From: Fervidicoccaceae archaeon
GTDB taxonomy: Archaea; Thermoproteota; Thermoprotei_A; Sulfolobales; Fervidicoccaceae
DNA: 64,000 nt
Direction: 5' to 3'
NCBI GenBank assembly: GCA_038878695.1
Contig: JAVZVD010000001.1
Coordinates: 434,001 to 498,000 of the forward strand
Shown: piece by piece, positions 1 to 8,595 of the stretch
How the letters are laid out: each line of letters begins with the position of its first letter
Position numbering within the stretch: the first letter of the stretch is position 1
Made by a program: the position numbers and the translations under genes
Notes under the pieces: model-generated
Seen by the model: the letters and a program-made list of their open reading frames with translations, nothing else
Databases searched by the model: none
Told to the model about the DNA's origin: nothing

Positions 1-36
1 AAGAGACTGGCCGAGGAGCAAGCAGCGAGAACGTGA
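1..36 (+). CDS. 3' end of an upstream gene (partial)
   Basis: The first 36 bases are open in frame 1 and end in TGA, giving a short charged tail (KRLAEEQAART). In many crenarchaea the gene before rps7 is rps12 or another transcription/translation gene, but this tail does not resemble the basic S12 C-terminus I know. It could be a real 3' end or chance. The TATA-like element that follows suggests rps7 starts its own transcription unit. Confidence 0.25.
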   Translation, partial: KRLAEEQAART

Positions 37-65
37 GTCGACCCGCAGCGAAGCGACTCTCCTCC

Positions 66-75
66 AAAATATTAA
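66..75 (+). promoter_or_regulatory. TATA-like element before rps7
   Basis: The A/T stretch AAAATATTAA lies about 50 nt before the TTG start of rps7. That predicts a transcript start near 97 and a leader of about 25 nt carrying the GAGGGAG ribosome-binding site. Confidence 0.4.
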
Positions 76-121
76 GCCGGCTTATCGCCTCTACACCGAG
101 ATAAGCTAAGAGGGAGCGCGC

Positions 122-709
122 TTGAGCGGGTCGCCTCTGAAGTCGGTCGACATCAAGCTGTTCGGGAAGTGGAGCTATGAGGGCGTAGAAGTCAGGGACC
201 CGAGTCTCAAGAAATACATCTGCCTGAGGCCCGTTTATCTACCGCACACAGGAGGAAGGCACGAGAGCAGGAGATTCGGCAAGGGGCAGGTCCCAATAGT
301 AGAGCGCCTTCTTAACAGGCTGATGAGGCACGGTAGAAATATGGGCAAGAAGCACTTAGCGTATAACATCGTGAAGAAGGCCTTCGAGCTGATCTATCTC
401 TCAACGGGCGAGAACCCCATTCAGGTGCTGGTGCGAGCTGTTGAGAATTCCGCTCCCCGGGAGGAGACTACGACGATAATGTACGGTGGCATAAGATACC
501 ACGTCTCCGTCGACGTATCTCCGCTCCGCAGGATCGACCTAGCCCTGAGGCATCTGACAGACGGTGCCAGGAACTGTGCCTTCAACAACCCGAAGCCCAT
601 AGAGGAGTGCCTAGCCGAGGAGATAATTGCGGCCGCTAACAATGATCCCAAGAGCTACGCGGTGTCGAGGAAGGACGAGATAGAGAGGATAGCGCTGAGC
701 TCCAGGTGA
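122..709 (+). CDS. rps7: 30S ribosomal protein S7 (uS7)
   Basis: Primary binder of the 3' major domain of 16S rRNA; it nucleates assembly of the small-subunit head. The 195-residue product has the archaeal N-terminal extension followed by the S7 core, with [20 protein letters not shown] near residue 60 and the family ending [14 protein letters not shown]. The TTG start is supported by GAGGGAG about 7 nt upstream and is preceded by a TATA-like box. The gene order S7, EF-1A, S10 is the conserved archaeal str-operon remnant. Sure call. Confidence 0.97.
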   Translation: MSGSPLKSVDIKLFGKWSYEGVEVRDPSLKKYICLRPVYLPHTGGRHESRRFGKGQVPIVERLLNRLMRHGRNMGKKHLAYNIVKKAFELIYLSTGENPIQVLVRAVENSAPREETTTIMYGGIRYHVSVDVSPLRRIDLALRHLTDGARNCAFNNPKPIEECLAEEIIAAANNDPKSYAVSRKDEIERIALSSR

Positions 710-724
710 GAGAGCGGCGGGGAC

Positions 725-734
725 AACTTTTAAA
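725..734 (+). promoter_or_regulatory. TATA box of the EF-1A gene
   Basis: ACTTTTAAAT lies in the 88-nt gap after rps7. It predicts a start of transcription near 757, so EF-1A probably has its own strong promoter as well as possible readthrough from rps7. Confidence 0.55.
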
Positions 735-797
735 TGTCCGCTTCTCATTATCCCCCGCTGACTCGGTGAGATAGACCAGCGGTCGAGGTGTGCACGA

Positions 798-2108
798 ATG
801 AGCGAGAAGCCTCACTTGAATTTAGTAATCATAGGTCACGTGGATCACGGCAAGAGCACGTTGACCGGCCACATACTGTACAGGCTCGGTTACGTTGACC
901 CCAAGAAGTGGGCCGAGATCGAGGAGGAGGCGAAGAAGAAGGGCAAGGAGTCCTTCAAGTTTGCCTGGATACTCGATAGGCTCAAGGAGGAGCGAGAGAG
1001 AGGACTCACTATAGACCTGGCCTTCATGAAGTTCGAGACGAAGAATCGCTACTTCACCATAATCGACGCGCCGGGCCACAGAGACTTCGTTAAGAACATG
1101 ATAACTGGAGCTAGCCAGGCCGACGCGGCTCTCCTTGTGGTCTCGGCCAGGCGGGGTGAATTCGAGGCTGGCATGAGCCCCGAGGGCCAAACGAGGGAGC
1201 ATATTATACTCGCCAAGACCATGGGAATAGACCAGGTTATTGTGGCCGTGAACAAGATGGATGTCACCGAGCCGCCGTGGAGCGAGGAGAGGTACAAGCA
1301 GATCGTCGACACGGTCTCCAAGTTCATGCGCGGGCTCGGCTACGACATATCCAAGGTCCCCTTCATACCGGTCTCCGGCTGGCTGGGCGACAACCTTATC
1401 GAGCGCAGCCTCAACATGCCGTGGTACAACGGTCCTACGCTCGTGGAGGCTCTGGACGCGCTTAAGGTGCCGCCCAAGCCCGTCGACAAGCCCCTTAGGA
1501 TCCCCATTCAGGCTGTGCACTCCATCAGCGGCGTAGGCACCGTGCCCGTCGGCCGCGTCGAGAGCGGGGTCCTCAAGAAGGGAGATAGGGTGGTTTTCAT
1601 GCCACCGGGCAAGGTCGGCGAAGTGAGAAGCATAGAGATGCACCACCAGCCCATCGAGAAGGCTGAGCCCGGAGACAACATAGGCTTCAACGTGAGAGGC
1701 GTGAGTAAGCAGGACCTGGCTAGAGGCGACGTGGCTGGTCACCTCGATAATCCACCGACCGTGGCCGAGGAGTTCACGGCTAGAATCTTCATAGTCTGGC
1801 ACCCCTCCGCCGTGACCGTGGGTTATACTCCAGTGATACACGCTCACACCGCTAGCGTAGCCTGCAGAATTTCGGAGCTCGTGAGCAAGCTCGACCCGCG
1901 GACTGGCAAGGAGGTCGAGAAGAGCCCCCAATTCCTCAAGCAGGGTGACGCGGCGGTAGCGAAGTTCGTTCCGATAAAGCCTATGGTGATCGAGAGGTTC
2001 AGCGACTTCCCGGGCCTTGGTAGATTCGCTATAAGAGACATGGGCAAAACCGTGGGCATAGGTGTCACACTCGACGTCAAGCCACGCGAGATTCAGGTCA
2101 AAGCTTAA
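798..2108 (+). CDS. tuf: translation elongation factor 1-alpha (aEF-1A)
   Basis: GTPase that delivers aminoacyl-tRNA to the ribosomal A site. All G motifs are visible: GHVDHGKST (residues 13-21), DAPGHRDF (about 90-97) and NKMD (152-155), followed by the two beta-barrel domains. Length 436 is normal for archaea. The ATG has GAGGTG 7 nt upstream. The N-terminal region carries the insertion typical of archaeal and eukaryotic EF-1A. It lies between rps7 and rps10 and is probably very highly expressed. Confidence 0.98.
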   Translation: MSEKPHLNLVIIGHVDHGKSTLTGHILYRLGYVDPKKWAEIEEEAKKKGKESFKFAWILDRLKEERERGLTIDLAFMKFETKNRYFTIIDAPGHRDFVKNMITGASQADAALLVVSARRGEFEAGMSPEGQTREHIILAKTMGIDQVIVAVNKMDVTEPPWSEERYKQIVDTVSKFMRGLGYDISKVPFIPVSGWLGDNLIERSLNMPWYNGPTLVEALDALKVPPKPVDKPLRIPIQAVHSISGVGTVPVGRVESGVLKKGDRVVFMPPGKVGEVRSIEMHHQPIEKAEPGDNIGFNVRGVSKQDLARGDVAGHLDNPPTVAEEFTARIFIVWHPSAVTVGYTPVIHAHTASVACRISELVSKLDPRTGKEVEKSPQFLKQGDAAVAKFVPIKPMVIERFSDFPGLGRFAIRDMGKTVGIGVTLDVKPREIQVKA

Positions 2109-2157
2109 TCGCACGCGATCGAGGCGAATGGCGCTCAGCTTTCGAGGGAGTAAAATC

Positions 2158-2466
2158 TTGCCGGCGATAGCGAGGATAAAGCTCTGGAGCACCGACGTGC
2201 GCTCGCTCGAGAGCGTCACCAGAGAGATCAAAGCAATCGCCGAGAAGGCCGGAGTCAAGGTCAGAGGCCCCGTCCCCCTGCCGATTAAGAGGATAGTGGT
2301 GCCGGTTTTCAGGCTCCCCCACGGGGAGGGCTCGAAGCATTGGGAGAAGTGGGAGATGAGAGTTCACAAGCGGCTAATCGACGTGGTCACGGACGAAAGG
2401 GTCATGAGACAGATAATGAGGATTAGAGTCCCAGAGAACGTCTACGTCGAAATAGAGCTGATTTGA
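2158..2466 (+). CDS. rps10: 30S ribosomal protein S10 (uS10)
   Basis: Small-subunit head protein. The 102-residue product begins [14 protein letters not shown] and ends [12 protein letters not shown], matching the usual archaeal S10 length and termini; [20 protein letters not shown] is the family core. I chose the TTG at 2158 because GAGGGAG lies 7 nt upstream. The longer frame from 2062 overlaps EF-1A, and the ATG at 2128 has its purine box too close. It follows EF-1A by 49 nt and is probably cotranscribed with it. Confidence 0.94.
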   Translation: MPAIARIKLWSTDVRSLESVTREIKAIAEKAGVKVRGPVPLPIKRIVVPVFRLPHGEGSKHWEKWEMRVHKRLIDVVTDERVMRQIMRIRVPENVYVEIELI

Positions 2467-2828
2467 GGGCTCACTCCGAGGGCGCGCAGCGCCTTTTCGA
2501 GCACTTCCTCCAGCTCTTTTCTCCCCAACTCGGCTCCGCAGGCGCACGCTCTCAACTCCCTGCTGCACGCTAATCCATCCAACGGAGCGAGCGGAGAGCT
2601 CGCCAGCAACAGCAGAGGATACTGACGAAGACCGATTCTCTTCCTCCCCCGCTCTAGCAAGCTTATCGGGTCATAGCGCGCCTTAGAGAAATCGAACTTG
2701 TCGAGAGGGGGCTCCAATGCATAAATGTACGGCGCGCATCTAAGCCCTTTAGCCTCTATGATTTCGCACGCCTCCGCGAGCTTTTCCAGCGCGACTCCCT
2801 GGGACCTCGCTACTAAGATTATCGACAA
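2442..2828 (-). CDS. hypothetical protein (128 aa)
   Basis: Not a family I recognise. The protein starts with a beta-alpha pattern ([11 protein letters not shown]), has a middle hydrophobic stretch ([19 protein letters not shown]) and three cysteines near residues 88-97, then a Glu/Lys-rich helix. Support for a real gene: a TTG start with GAGGAGAGG about 8 nt upstream, and an otherwise empty stretch between rps10 and tRNA-Phe. Its 3' end overlaps the last 25 nt of rps10 on the opposite strand. Function unknown. Confidence 0.5.
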   Translation of the reverse strand: MSIILVARSQGVALEKLAEACEIIEAKGLRCAPYIYALEPPLDKFDFSKARYDPISLLERGRKRIGLRQYPLLLLASSPLAPLDGLACSRELRACACGAELGRKELEEVLEKALRALGVSPQISSIST

Positions 2829-2877
2829 GGGACCCTCTCCTCGGCCCTCTCTGTTGCCGCAGTGGGGTCGGCGGTTA

Positions 2878-2887
2878 CGGTTAAAAG
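2878..2887 (+). promoter_or_regulatory. TATA box of tRNA-Phe
   Basis: CGGTTAAAAG lies about 28 nt before the mature 5' end of tRNA-Phe, the usual archaeal spacing. Confidence 0.5.
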
Positions 2888-2910
2888 GGCTCTCTAAGAA
2901 GAAGAGAAAG

Positions 2911-2983
2911 GCCGCCGTAGCTCAGCTGGGAGAGCGCCCGGCTGAAGACCGGGTCGTCGGGGGTTCAAGTCCCCCCGGCGGCG
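2911..2983 (+). tRNA. tRNA-Phe (GAA)
   Basis: A full cloverleaf folds: acceptor GCCGCCG with CGGCGGC, D arm GCTC/GAGC, anticodon stem CCCGG/CCGGG around loop CTGAAGA with anticodon GAA at 2944-2946, and T arm GGGGG-TTCAAGT-CCCCC. There is no intron and no encoded CCA. The base at the discriminator position reads G (2983), whereas archaeal tRNA-Phe normally carries A73; this is noted as odd. Confidence 0.95.
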
Positions 2984-3098
2984 CTACGCTCGGTCGTTCT
3001 CTCGGCGAGACTCCGCGTAAGCCCTCGTGAGTCTCTCGTGGTCCTAATGGGAAAAATTTTGGCTCACGTTGCCGGAGACAAGATCGAGGTCGCGCGAT

Positions 3099-3794
3099 TT
3101 GCTCGCCCTGATCTACGCCGGAGGCCTCGGCAAGAGGCTCAGGCCTCTCACCGACGCGATACCCAAGCCTATGATAAGGGTCGGTGGGAAGCCCATTTTG
3201 CAATGGCAGCTCGAGCACCTGAGGAGGCATGACGTGAGGAGGATCCTGCTGCTCGTAGGCTATAAGGCCGAGGCGATCGAGAAGTACTTCGGGGACGGCA
3301 GCGCTTTCGGCGTAGAGATCAAGTACTCGCGCGAGGAGGAGCCGCTGGGGACGGCGGGCTCTCTAGCAAAAGCTCTAGAGCTCGTGAATACGGAGAAGTT
3401 CCTCCTCTTGAATGGCGACATCATAACTAACATAGACGTGAGAAAGCTGCTCGAAGCGCTCGACAACGAGCCTAAGGCCGGAGCCTCGATAGCGGCCGTG
3501 GAGCTTCCCAGCCCCTTTGGAGTCCTGCAGATAGACGAGAGCGGACTCGTCAGAGGCTTCGTCGAGAAGCCCAGGCTAAAGGACGTCTGGATAAACGCCG
3601 GGCTATACGCCATGAGGAAGAGCGTAGTGGAGGGACTCTGCCCTCGGAGAGGCGACGTGGAGAGGACGCTTCTTCCCGCTCTGGCCGAGGAGGGAAGGCT
3701 TGTGGCTGTTAGGTATCCAGGAGCTCTTTGGAAAAGCATAGATAGCTTCAAGGATCTGGAAGAAGCCGAGGAATTGGTCTCACTCTTACGCTGA
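3099..3794 (+). CDS. NDP-sugar nucleotidyltransferase
   Basis: Transfers a nucleotidyl group to a sugar 1-phosphate, making NDP-sugars for surface glycans or compatible solutes. The N-terminus has the signature AGGLGKRLRPLTDAIPKPM, followed by GTAGSL, NGDI and NAGLYAM. Only the catalytic domain is present (231 residues); the C-terminal left-handed beta-helix of bifunctional GlmU/ManC-type enzymes is absent. The TTG at 3099 is chosen because GAGGT lies 8 nt upstream; a longer frame from 3069 has no such site. Sugar (glucose or mannose) and base cannot be told from sequence. It stands alone between two tRNA genes. Confidence 0.88.
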   Translation: MLALIYAGGLGKRLRPLTDAIPKPMIRVGGKPILQWQLEHLRRHDVRRILLLVGYKAEAIEKYFGDGSAFGVEIKYSREEEPLGTAGSLAKALELVNTEKFLLLNGDIITNIDVRKLLEALDNEPKAGASIAAVELPSPFGVLQIDESGLVRGFVEKPRLKDVWINAGLYAMRKSVVEGLCPRRGDVERTLLPALAEEGRLVAVRYPGALWKSIDSFKDLEEAEELVSLLR

Positions 3795-3835
3795 GCGGCA
3801 CGATTTTATCCCGGTCGCGCGAGAACTGCCAACGA

Positions 3836-3922
3836 GCCGGGGTGCCCGAGCGGACCAAGGGGCCGGCCTGGAGAGCCGGTGGGTCTCCGCCCGCGCGGGT
3901 TCGAATCCCGCCCCCGGCGCCA
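3836..3922 (+). tRNA. tRNA-Ser (GGA), CCA encoded
   Basis: Class II tRNA: acceptor GCCGGGG/CCCCGGC, anticodon stem CCGGC/GCCGG around loop CTGGAGA with GGA at 3870-3872, a long variable arm (GGGTCTCCGCCC), T arm GCGGG-TTCGAAT-CCCGC, discriminator G and encoded CCA at 3920-3922. A TATA-like GATTTTATC near 3802 fits as its promoter. No intron. Confidence 0.95.
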
Positions 3923-3954
3923 CAAATAAGACCGCATCTTATCGCGCTTGAACT

Positions 3955-4707
3955 CTAATGAGCGGAGTAACCTCCGTCCACGATGAACAGCTGACCCGTA
4001 ATGAAGCCGGCTTTCTCAGAAGCGAGGAACGCCGCGACCTCCGCTACGTCTGCCGGCGCGCCGAGTCTGCCGAGAGGGATCTGCTTAAGTATGCTCAGTT
4101 TTAGCTCCTCATCGACTAATACGGTCCTCGTGCCGGGAGTCTCTATGGGACCCGGGGCGATCGCGTTCACCGTTATATTGTACGGGGCCACCTCGAGAGC
4201 CAATGCTTTGGTTAAGCCGACGATGGCGGCCTTACTCGCACAATAGTGCACCAGATTGGGGAAGCCGATAACGCTCCCGGCTATAGACGACACATTAATG
4301 ATCCTACCGTATCTGTTGCTCATCATTGACGGAAGAACCGCCTTAGTGAAATAAAAGACGCCCTTCAGGTTGACGTTCATGACCTTGTCCCACTCCTCCT
4401 CGCTCATTTGAACGAAAGGTTTGAAGGGATAGATGCCAGCGTTGTTAACGAGTATGTCGATTTTCCCGAAGCGCTCTAGAACCTTGTTGACCGCTTCTTC
4501 GACCTCAGACCTCACGCTCACGTCACCCACGAAAGCGAGGGCTCTAGTTCCCGCCACGCTTTCTACCTCCTCTGCAACGTCGCGAACCCTCTCCGAGAGA
4601 TCGTAGAGAGCTACGTTGGCTCCGTCGCTCGCGAGTCTCAGCGCTATCGCCTTTCCTATGCCCATGGCGCTACCAGTTACTATGGCTACTCTCCCGCGGA
4701 AGCTCAC
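3955..4707 (-). CDS. short-chain dehydrogenase/reductase (SDR)
   Basis: NAD(P)-dependent oxidoreductase of the classical SDR family, 250 residues. Visible: cofactor motif TGSAMGIG (11-18), NNAG, the catalytic serine region NVSSIAGS, active-site YCASK, and the C-terminal GQLFIVDGGYS. An acidic residue after the second strand (LYDLSER) suggests NAD(H) over NADP(H). The GTG start has GGTGA nearby. Closest general type is FabG / sugar or alcohol dehydrogenase; substrate not determinable. It runs toward tRNA-Ser and is probably cotranscribed with nothing else. Confidence 0.9.
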   Translation of the reverse strand: MSFRGRVAIVTGSAMGIGKAIALRLASDGANVALYDLSERVRDVAEEVESVAGTRALAFVGDVSVRSEVEEAVNKVLERFGKIDILVNNAGIYPFKPFVQMSEEEWDKVMNVNLKGVFYFTKAVLPSMMSNRYGRIINVSSIAGSVIGFPNLVHYCASKAAIVGLTKALALEVAPYNITVNAIAPGPIETPGTRTVLVDEELKLSILKQIPLGRLGAPADVAEVAAFLASEKAGFITGQLFIVDGGYSAH

Positions 4708-4781
4708 AAAGGCTCACCATTCAGCTGTAAATGATGTAAGTAGTTAAAATTTTTGGACGCATCAGAGGGCGGGAAAATAAG

Positions 4782-6032
4782 CTACGCTTCGCCGAGGCGA
4801 CTTGAGTTGCTGGTCAGTTCCTTCTCAACTCCGCTCGAGACGGCGCGCACCAGCTTGTCGACAGCTTCAACAAGCCTCGAGCGGGTCTCAGGGGTCAGCG
4901 AGCCGCGGAACTCGACCACGTCCACCACTCTATATCCCGCCTTAGAGAGAGCCTCGGCTAGCAGCCGACCGGCGGCCCCTCTCCAGCCGTACGAGCTGAT
5001 GACGAGGGCCGGTCTCTCGAAGCGGAGCTTGTGAGCAATGAGATCTACGAAGCAGCGCGCCAACGGGTGCACGTCGTTCTCGTAGGTCGCGGCCCCCACA
5101 GCAAGAGCCTCGGAGTCCGAGACATCAGAGATCAGTTCGCTCAAGTCGCCTCGGAGCTCATCGTTGAAGATGTGGAGAGAAACGCTTTTCCCCCTCTTCT
5201 CGAGCTCCTCGGCGACCGCCAGCGCGGCCTCTTCGAGCGCCCCATACATCGACGCGTACACGATGGTCACTTTCCCCGGCTCTGCCTCACCGCGGGCCCA
5301 CCTCTCGTAGTAATCGATGATCCGCGAGGGCGATCTAAGCCACAAGAGACCGTGGCCCGGGAGCACCGAGCTCACTCGCGGATAAGCCCTCCTGATCTTC
5401 TCCGCTGCTCTCGCCAAGTGGTCCCTATAGTGGCCGACCACCGCGGCAACGTACTTCCTGACGAAGGGCAAATATTCTTCGACCACTTCGTCAGACACGT
5501 CGGTCAGAGTTCTCGGAATGGAAAAGCCCCCAAACAAGTCGCACGTTATCAAGGCGTCGAACCCTCCCACATAGGTCACCATAGCGTCGGGCCAGTGGAC
5601 CCACGGCGCGCGGTGGAATCTCAGCTCCACGCCCCCCAACTCAATGGACTCCTCCTCCGAGACGACCGAGACCCTCTCCCTAACACCATAGAACGCGTCG
5701 AGCAGATCCAGCGCGACCTCGGTCCCCAGCACTGTCGCGTTCTCGGCTCGGCTGATTATCTCCGGCAAGCTGCCCGAGTGGTCCGGCTCGGCGTGATTGA
5801 CTACGACAAACTTCAGCTCGCTAAAGTCGACGAGCTCTCTCAGGGCTTCCAAGAACTCGGGTAGGAGCCTCCTGCTGCAACCGTCAAAGAGCATCGAGCC
5901 CTCCCGAGTCCTCAGCAGGTAAGAATTGTACGTTATGCCTTCTGGGATCTCCCAGAGAGCATCGAAGTATCTCTTCTCGTGATCCTCACACCTCAACACG
6001 TAGAGGTCGCGCGCTATTTTGCCTACCGTCAC
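4782..6032 (-). CDS. flavodiiron protein (FprA-type A flavoprotein)
   Basis: Four-electron reductase of O2 (or NO) used by anaerobes for oxygen detoxification. The N-terminal metallo-beta-lactamase fold has the diiron ligands: H80, E82, D84, H85 in NHAEPDHSG, then HWPDA, TCDLFGG and the later histidines in VVGHYRDHL/PGHG. The C-terminal flavodoxin domain begins around residue 252 (KVTIVYASMYGALEEAA, FMN-binding). No rubredoxin or flavin-reductase fusion is present. The GTG start sits about 25 nt from a TATA box, so the mRNA may be leaderless. Electron donor unknown; the ferredoxin at 10863 is a candidate only by proximity. Confidence 0.93.
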   Translation of the reverse strand: MTVGKIARDLYVLRCEDHEKRYFDALWEIPEGITYNSYLLRTREGSMLFDGCSRRLLPEFLEALRELVDFSELKFVVVNHAEPDHSGSLPEIISRAENATVLGTEVALDLLDAFYGVRERVSVVSEEESIELGGVELRFHRAPWVHWPDAMVTYVGGFDALITCDLFGGFSIPRTLTDVSDEVVEEYLPFVRKYVAAVVGHYRDHLARAAEKIRRAYPRVSSVLPGHGLLWLRSPSRIIDYYERWARGEAEPGKVTIVYASMYGALEEAALAVAEELEKRGKSVSLHIFNDELRGDLSELISDVSDSEALAVGAATYENDVHPLARCFVDLIAHKLRFERPALVISSYGWRGAAGRLLAEALSKAGYRVVDVVEFRGSLTPETRSRLVEAVDKLVRAVSSGVEKELTSNSSRLGEA

Positions 6033-6050
6033 GCTCCCAATATATGTTCA

Positions 6051-6060
6051 CCTTATATGT
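6051..6060 (-). promoter_or_regulatory. TATA box of the flavodiiron gene
   Basis: On the minus strand ACATATAAGG is centred about 25 nt before the GTG at 6032, which predicts a leaderless or nearly leaderless transcript. Confidence 0.45.
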
Positions 6061-6175
6061 TCGCTTCTCGAAAGATGCTCCGTCCGTCGTTTATTATATT
6101 CTTTGGTGGTTGTCTACGGGCGCGTTTCGCGAGACTTAAAGCGCGCAGGCTCGAGAGAGAAAGAGGTGGTGCTCG

Positions 6176-6832
6176 ATGGTCCGAGTCAAGTGGCACGGCC
6201 ACGCTTGCTTCGAGCTGAGGACCTCGAGCGGAACCGTCGTGGTGTTTGATCCGCACGATGGCAAGAGCATAGGCCTGAAGGCTCCCAATGTCAAAGCGGA
6301 CATCGTGATCGTTAGCCACAATCACTTCGACCACAATGCCGCGGAGCTCGTAGCCAGACCCGGGGCCCTCGTGATCAAGGAGCGCGCAGCGGAGATACGA
6401 CGCGGAGAAATCTCGGTGAAAGGCTTCCCGACCTATCACGACGAGAGCATGGGGACCAAGAGGGGTCGCAACGTGGTGTACAAGGTGAGAGCGGACGACG
6501 TGGACTTCGTACACTTAGGGGATTTGGGTCACGTCCCGTCCCCAGAGCTCGTCGAGGAGCTCAGAGGGGTGGGGGTGCTCTTCGTACCCGTCGGAGGCAC
6601 GTTCACGATCGGGCCAAGAGAAGCCGTTCGCGTGATAGAGCTACTCGAGCCCAAAATTGCCGTGCCGATGCACTATAAAGTAACAGGCCTTAATCTGCCG
6701 CTCAGCGGGCTCGAGGAGTTCGCCGCGCTGAGCAAGTGGCCCTTCGCTAGGCTCGGAAGCTCGGAGCTTGAGGTGAACTCGAACAATCTCCCCGAGAAGA
6801 CTACGGTGATAGCGCTGAGGCCGCCAACCTAG
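6176..6832 (+). CDS. UPF0173 metal-dependent hydrolase
   Basis: Metallo-beta-lactamase-fold hydrolase of the UPF0173 family. Visible metal motifs: WHGHACFEL at the N-terminus, SHNHFDHN (the HxHxDH motif) near residue 47, HLGDLGH near 117 and PMHYKVTG near 160. Length 218 matches the family. The ATG has GAGGTGGT upstream. It is divergent from the flavodiiron gene and its last 4 nt overlap the end of leuD tail to tail. Physiological substrate unknown for the family. Confidence 0.9.
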   Translation: MVRVKWHGHACFELRTSSGTVVVFDPHDGKSIGLKAPNVKADIVIVSHNHFDHNAAELVARPGALVIKERAAEIRRGEISVKGFPTYHDESMGTKRGRNVVYKVRADDVDFVHLGDLGHVPSPELVEELRGVGVLFVPVGGTFTIGPREAVRVIELLEPKIAVPMHYKVTGLNLPLSGLEEFAALSKWPFARLGSSELEVNSNNLPEKTTVIALRPPT

Positions 6833-7332
6833 GCCCGCTTCGCCATTCTCTGCGCCATTCTCCTGAGCTCCTCCTTTATTCCCCCCGCCTCGAGAATCCT
6901 AAGTAGCTGCTGCGGGAGAGGCTTCGCCCTGAACTCTTTAGGGCCAATAAATATCGTGCCCGTCGAGAGGTCCACCGAGACCTCGGCCCCCGTCTCCGCC
7001 TCCTCGATTAATGCCTCGAGGGCCGGGAGCCCGTTATTGAGAGCATTCCTGAAGAATATTCTGTGGAAGCTCCTGGCGATCACGGCCCCTACGCCGGCCG
7101 CTTTGAGAGCCAGGACCGCTTGCTCTCTACTGCTTCCGTAGCCGAAGCCTCTCCCCGCGATTATAATGACAGGCTTATGTAGCGAGAGCAACGCGCTCCT
7201 TATCATTGGCGCATCCTCGAAGACGTGCTCGGCTAGCCAGCTCGGGTCGGCTCTATGAAGATGCCTGGCCGGTATTATCGTATCCGTGTCTATGTTGTCG
7301 CCCACGACTAGGGCCCAGCCTCTAACCCTCAA
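6829..7332 (-). CDS. leuD: 3-isopropylmalate dehydratase small subunit
   Basis: Small (swivel) subunit of isopropylmalate isomerase, pairing with LeuC to convert 2- to 3-isopropylmalate. The motifs GDNIDTDTIIPARH (N-terminal) and GRGFGYGSSREQA (near residue 60) are diagnostic; 167 residues is normal. It is the last gene of the overlapping leuA-leuB-leuC-leuD run, 6 nt after leuC. The same fold serves homoaconitase, so specificity rests on the operon context. Confidence 0.93.
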   Translation of the reverse strand: MRVRGWALVVGDNIDTDTIIPARHLHRADPSWLAEHVFEDAPMIRSALLSLHKPVIIIAGRGFGYGSSREQAVLALKAAGVGAVIARSFHRIFFRNALNNGLPALEALIEEAETGAEVSVDLSTGTIFIGPKEFRAKPLPQQLLRILEAGGIKEELRRMAQRMAKRA

Positions 7333-7338
7333 CGCGGC

Positions 7339-8595
7339 TCACCTCAGAAGCCTCCTGGGATCCACGAGCCTACCTTCGACGGCGGAGGCGGCCGCCGTAA
7401 GCGGGGACGCCAAGTAGACGCGAGCGCTCGGGGGACCCATTCGCCCCGGGAAGTTCCTATTGGCAGTAGAAATTACAACTTCTCCCTCGCTCGCTACTCC
7501 CATGTGCGCTCCGAAGCAGGGACCGCAGCCGGGCACGCCAATCACGGCTCCAGCTCCCAAAAATATGTCGAGGAGCCCCTCCTTGCTCAAGAGGGAGAGA
7601 GTTCTGGCGGAGGCGGGGATCACCAAGAGTCTGGCTCTCACTCTCCTGCCCTTGAGTAAGCGGGCGGCTGCCGCTAAATCCTCGAAACGTCCGTTGGTGC
7701 AGCTACCGATGAAGACGTAGTCCACCTCTATCCCCTCGAGCTCCTCGACCGGCTTGACGTTGGTCGGGGAGGGAGGAGCGGCCACCATGGGGGCGAGCTC
7801 TCCAAGTTCGACGGATATATCGCGAGAACCTCCCTCGAACCTCAGTTCGGCCGACCACTCTTCATGGACCCCGAGCTCTCGCAGATATCTCATCAGCTCC
7901 TCATCGAGCGGGAACATGGCCGTCTTCGCGCCGGCCTCCACCATCATGTTTGAGACGGTGAGTCTATCGTGCATTTTCATCTCTCTCAGAGAATCTCCGA
8001 AGAACTCGATCGACCTGTAGAGCGCCCCCTCCGGTCCGAGGAGCCCGAGCAGGTAGAGCGCTAAGTCTTTGCCACACACTGCCGGCCCGAAGGATCCCCG
8101 CAGCTCAACGAAGAGAGGCTCGGGAGCTCTGAACCACAGCTCTCCGGTCACAGCTGCGTAGGCGGCCTCGGAGCTCCCCACGCCCGTCGCGAAGGAGGCC
8201 AGAGCGCCATATGTGATCGTGTGGCTGTCAGCTCCCACGACGAGCTCGCCGGGCCTCACCTCCCCCTCAGCCAAAAGTTGGTGGGCCACGCCTGCCCCCA
8301 CGTCGTATAGGCGAGCGCCCCAGATCCTCGAAAGCGAGCGCAGTCTTCTGTGGTTTTTGGCTGCATCCCAGTTGTGAGCTGGAGCGTAGTGGTCGAACAC
8401 GACGTAGACCCTGGGCCCCCTATCGCGTCGAGCCTCGAGTGCGCCCGTCTCCTCCAATACGTCAAGCGCGAGGGGCCCAGTTACGTCGTTGAGCAGGACC
8501 GCGTCCACTCGGGCGACCACCAAGTCGCCGGGCTCCACCCTACGATCGCCGCTATGGGACGAGAGGATCGAGAGGGCTAAGCTACGCAAAAGCAC
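7339..8595 (-). CDS. leuC: 3-isopropylmalate dehydratase large subunit
   Basis: Aconitase-family [4Fe-4S] catalytic subunit of isopropylmalate isomerase. Cluster ligands are visible as GSCTNG and the CxxC of GVPGCGPCFGAH; GADSHTITYGALASFATGVG is the substrate-binding region. 418 residues is the usual archaeal length. The GTG start overlaps the end of leuB by 14 nt, so translation is probably coupled. Its first 30 or so residues diverge from the common LeuC N-terminus. Confidence 0.94.
   Translation of the reverse strand: MLLRSLALSILSSHSGDRRVEPGDLVVARVDAVLLNDVTGPLALDVLEETGALEARRDRGPRVYVVFDHYAPAHNWDAAKNHRRLRSLSRIWGARLYDVGAGVAHQLLAEGEVRPGELVVGADSHTITYGALASFATGVGSSEAAYAAVTGELWFRAPEPLFVELRGSFGPAVCGKDLALYLLGLLGPEGALYRSIEFFGDSLREMKMHDRLTVSNMMVEAGAKTAMFPLDEELMRYLRELGVHEEWSAELRFEGGSRDISVELGELAPMVAAPPSPTNVKPVEELEGIEVDYVFIGSCTNGRFEDLAAAARLLKGRRVRARLLVIPASARTLSLLSKEGLLDIFLGAGAVIGVPGCGPCFGAHMGVASEGEVVISTANRNFPGRMGPPSARVYLASPLTAAASAVEGRLVDPRRLLR

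Noticed and set aside
822-2258. 478-residue minus-strand open frame opposite EF-1A
   Set aside because: It is the antisense shadow of a certain gene with strong codon bias, contains no motif and has no neighbours on that strand.
2725-3030. 101-residue plus-strand frame across tRNA-Phe
   Set aside because: It runs through a complete tRNA gene and its promoter; no ribosome-binding site.
5031-5864. 277-residue plus-strand frame opposite the flavodiiron gene
   Set aside because: Complementary to an intact enzyme with all metal ligands; His/Arg-rich composition typical of antisense frames.
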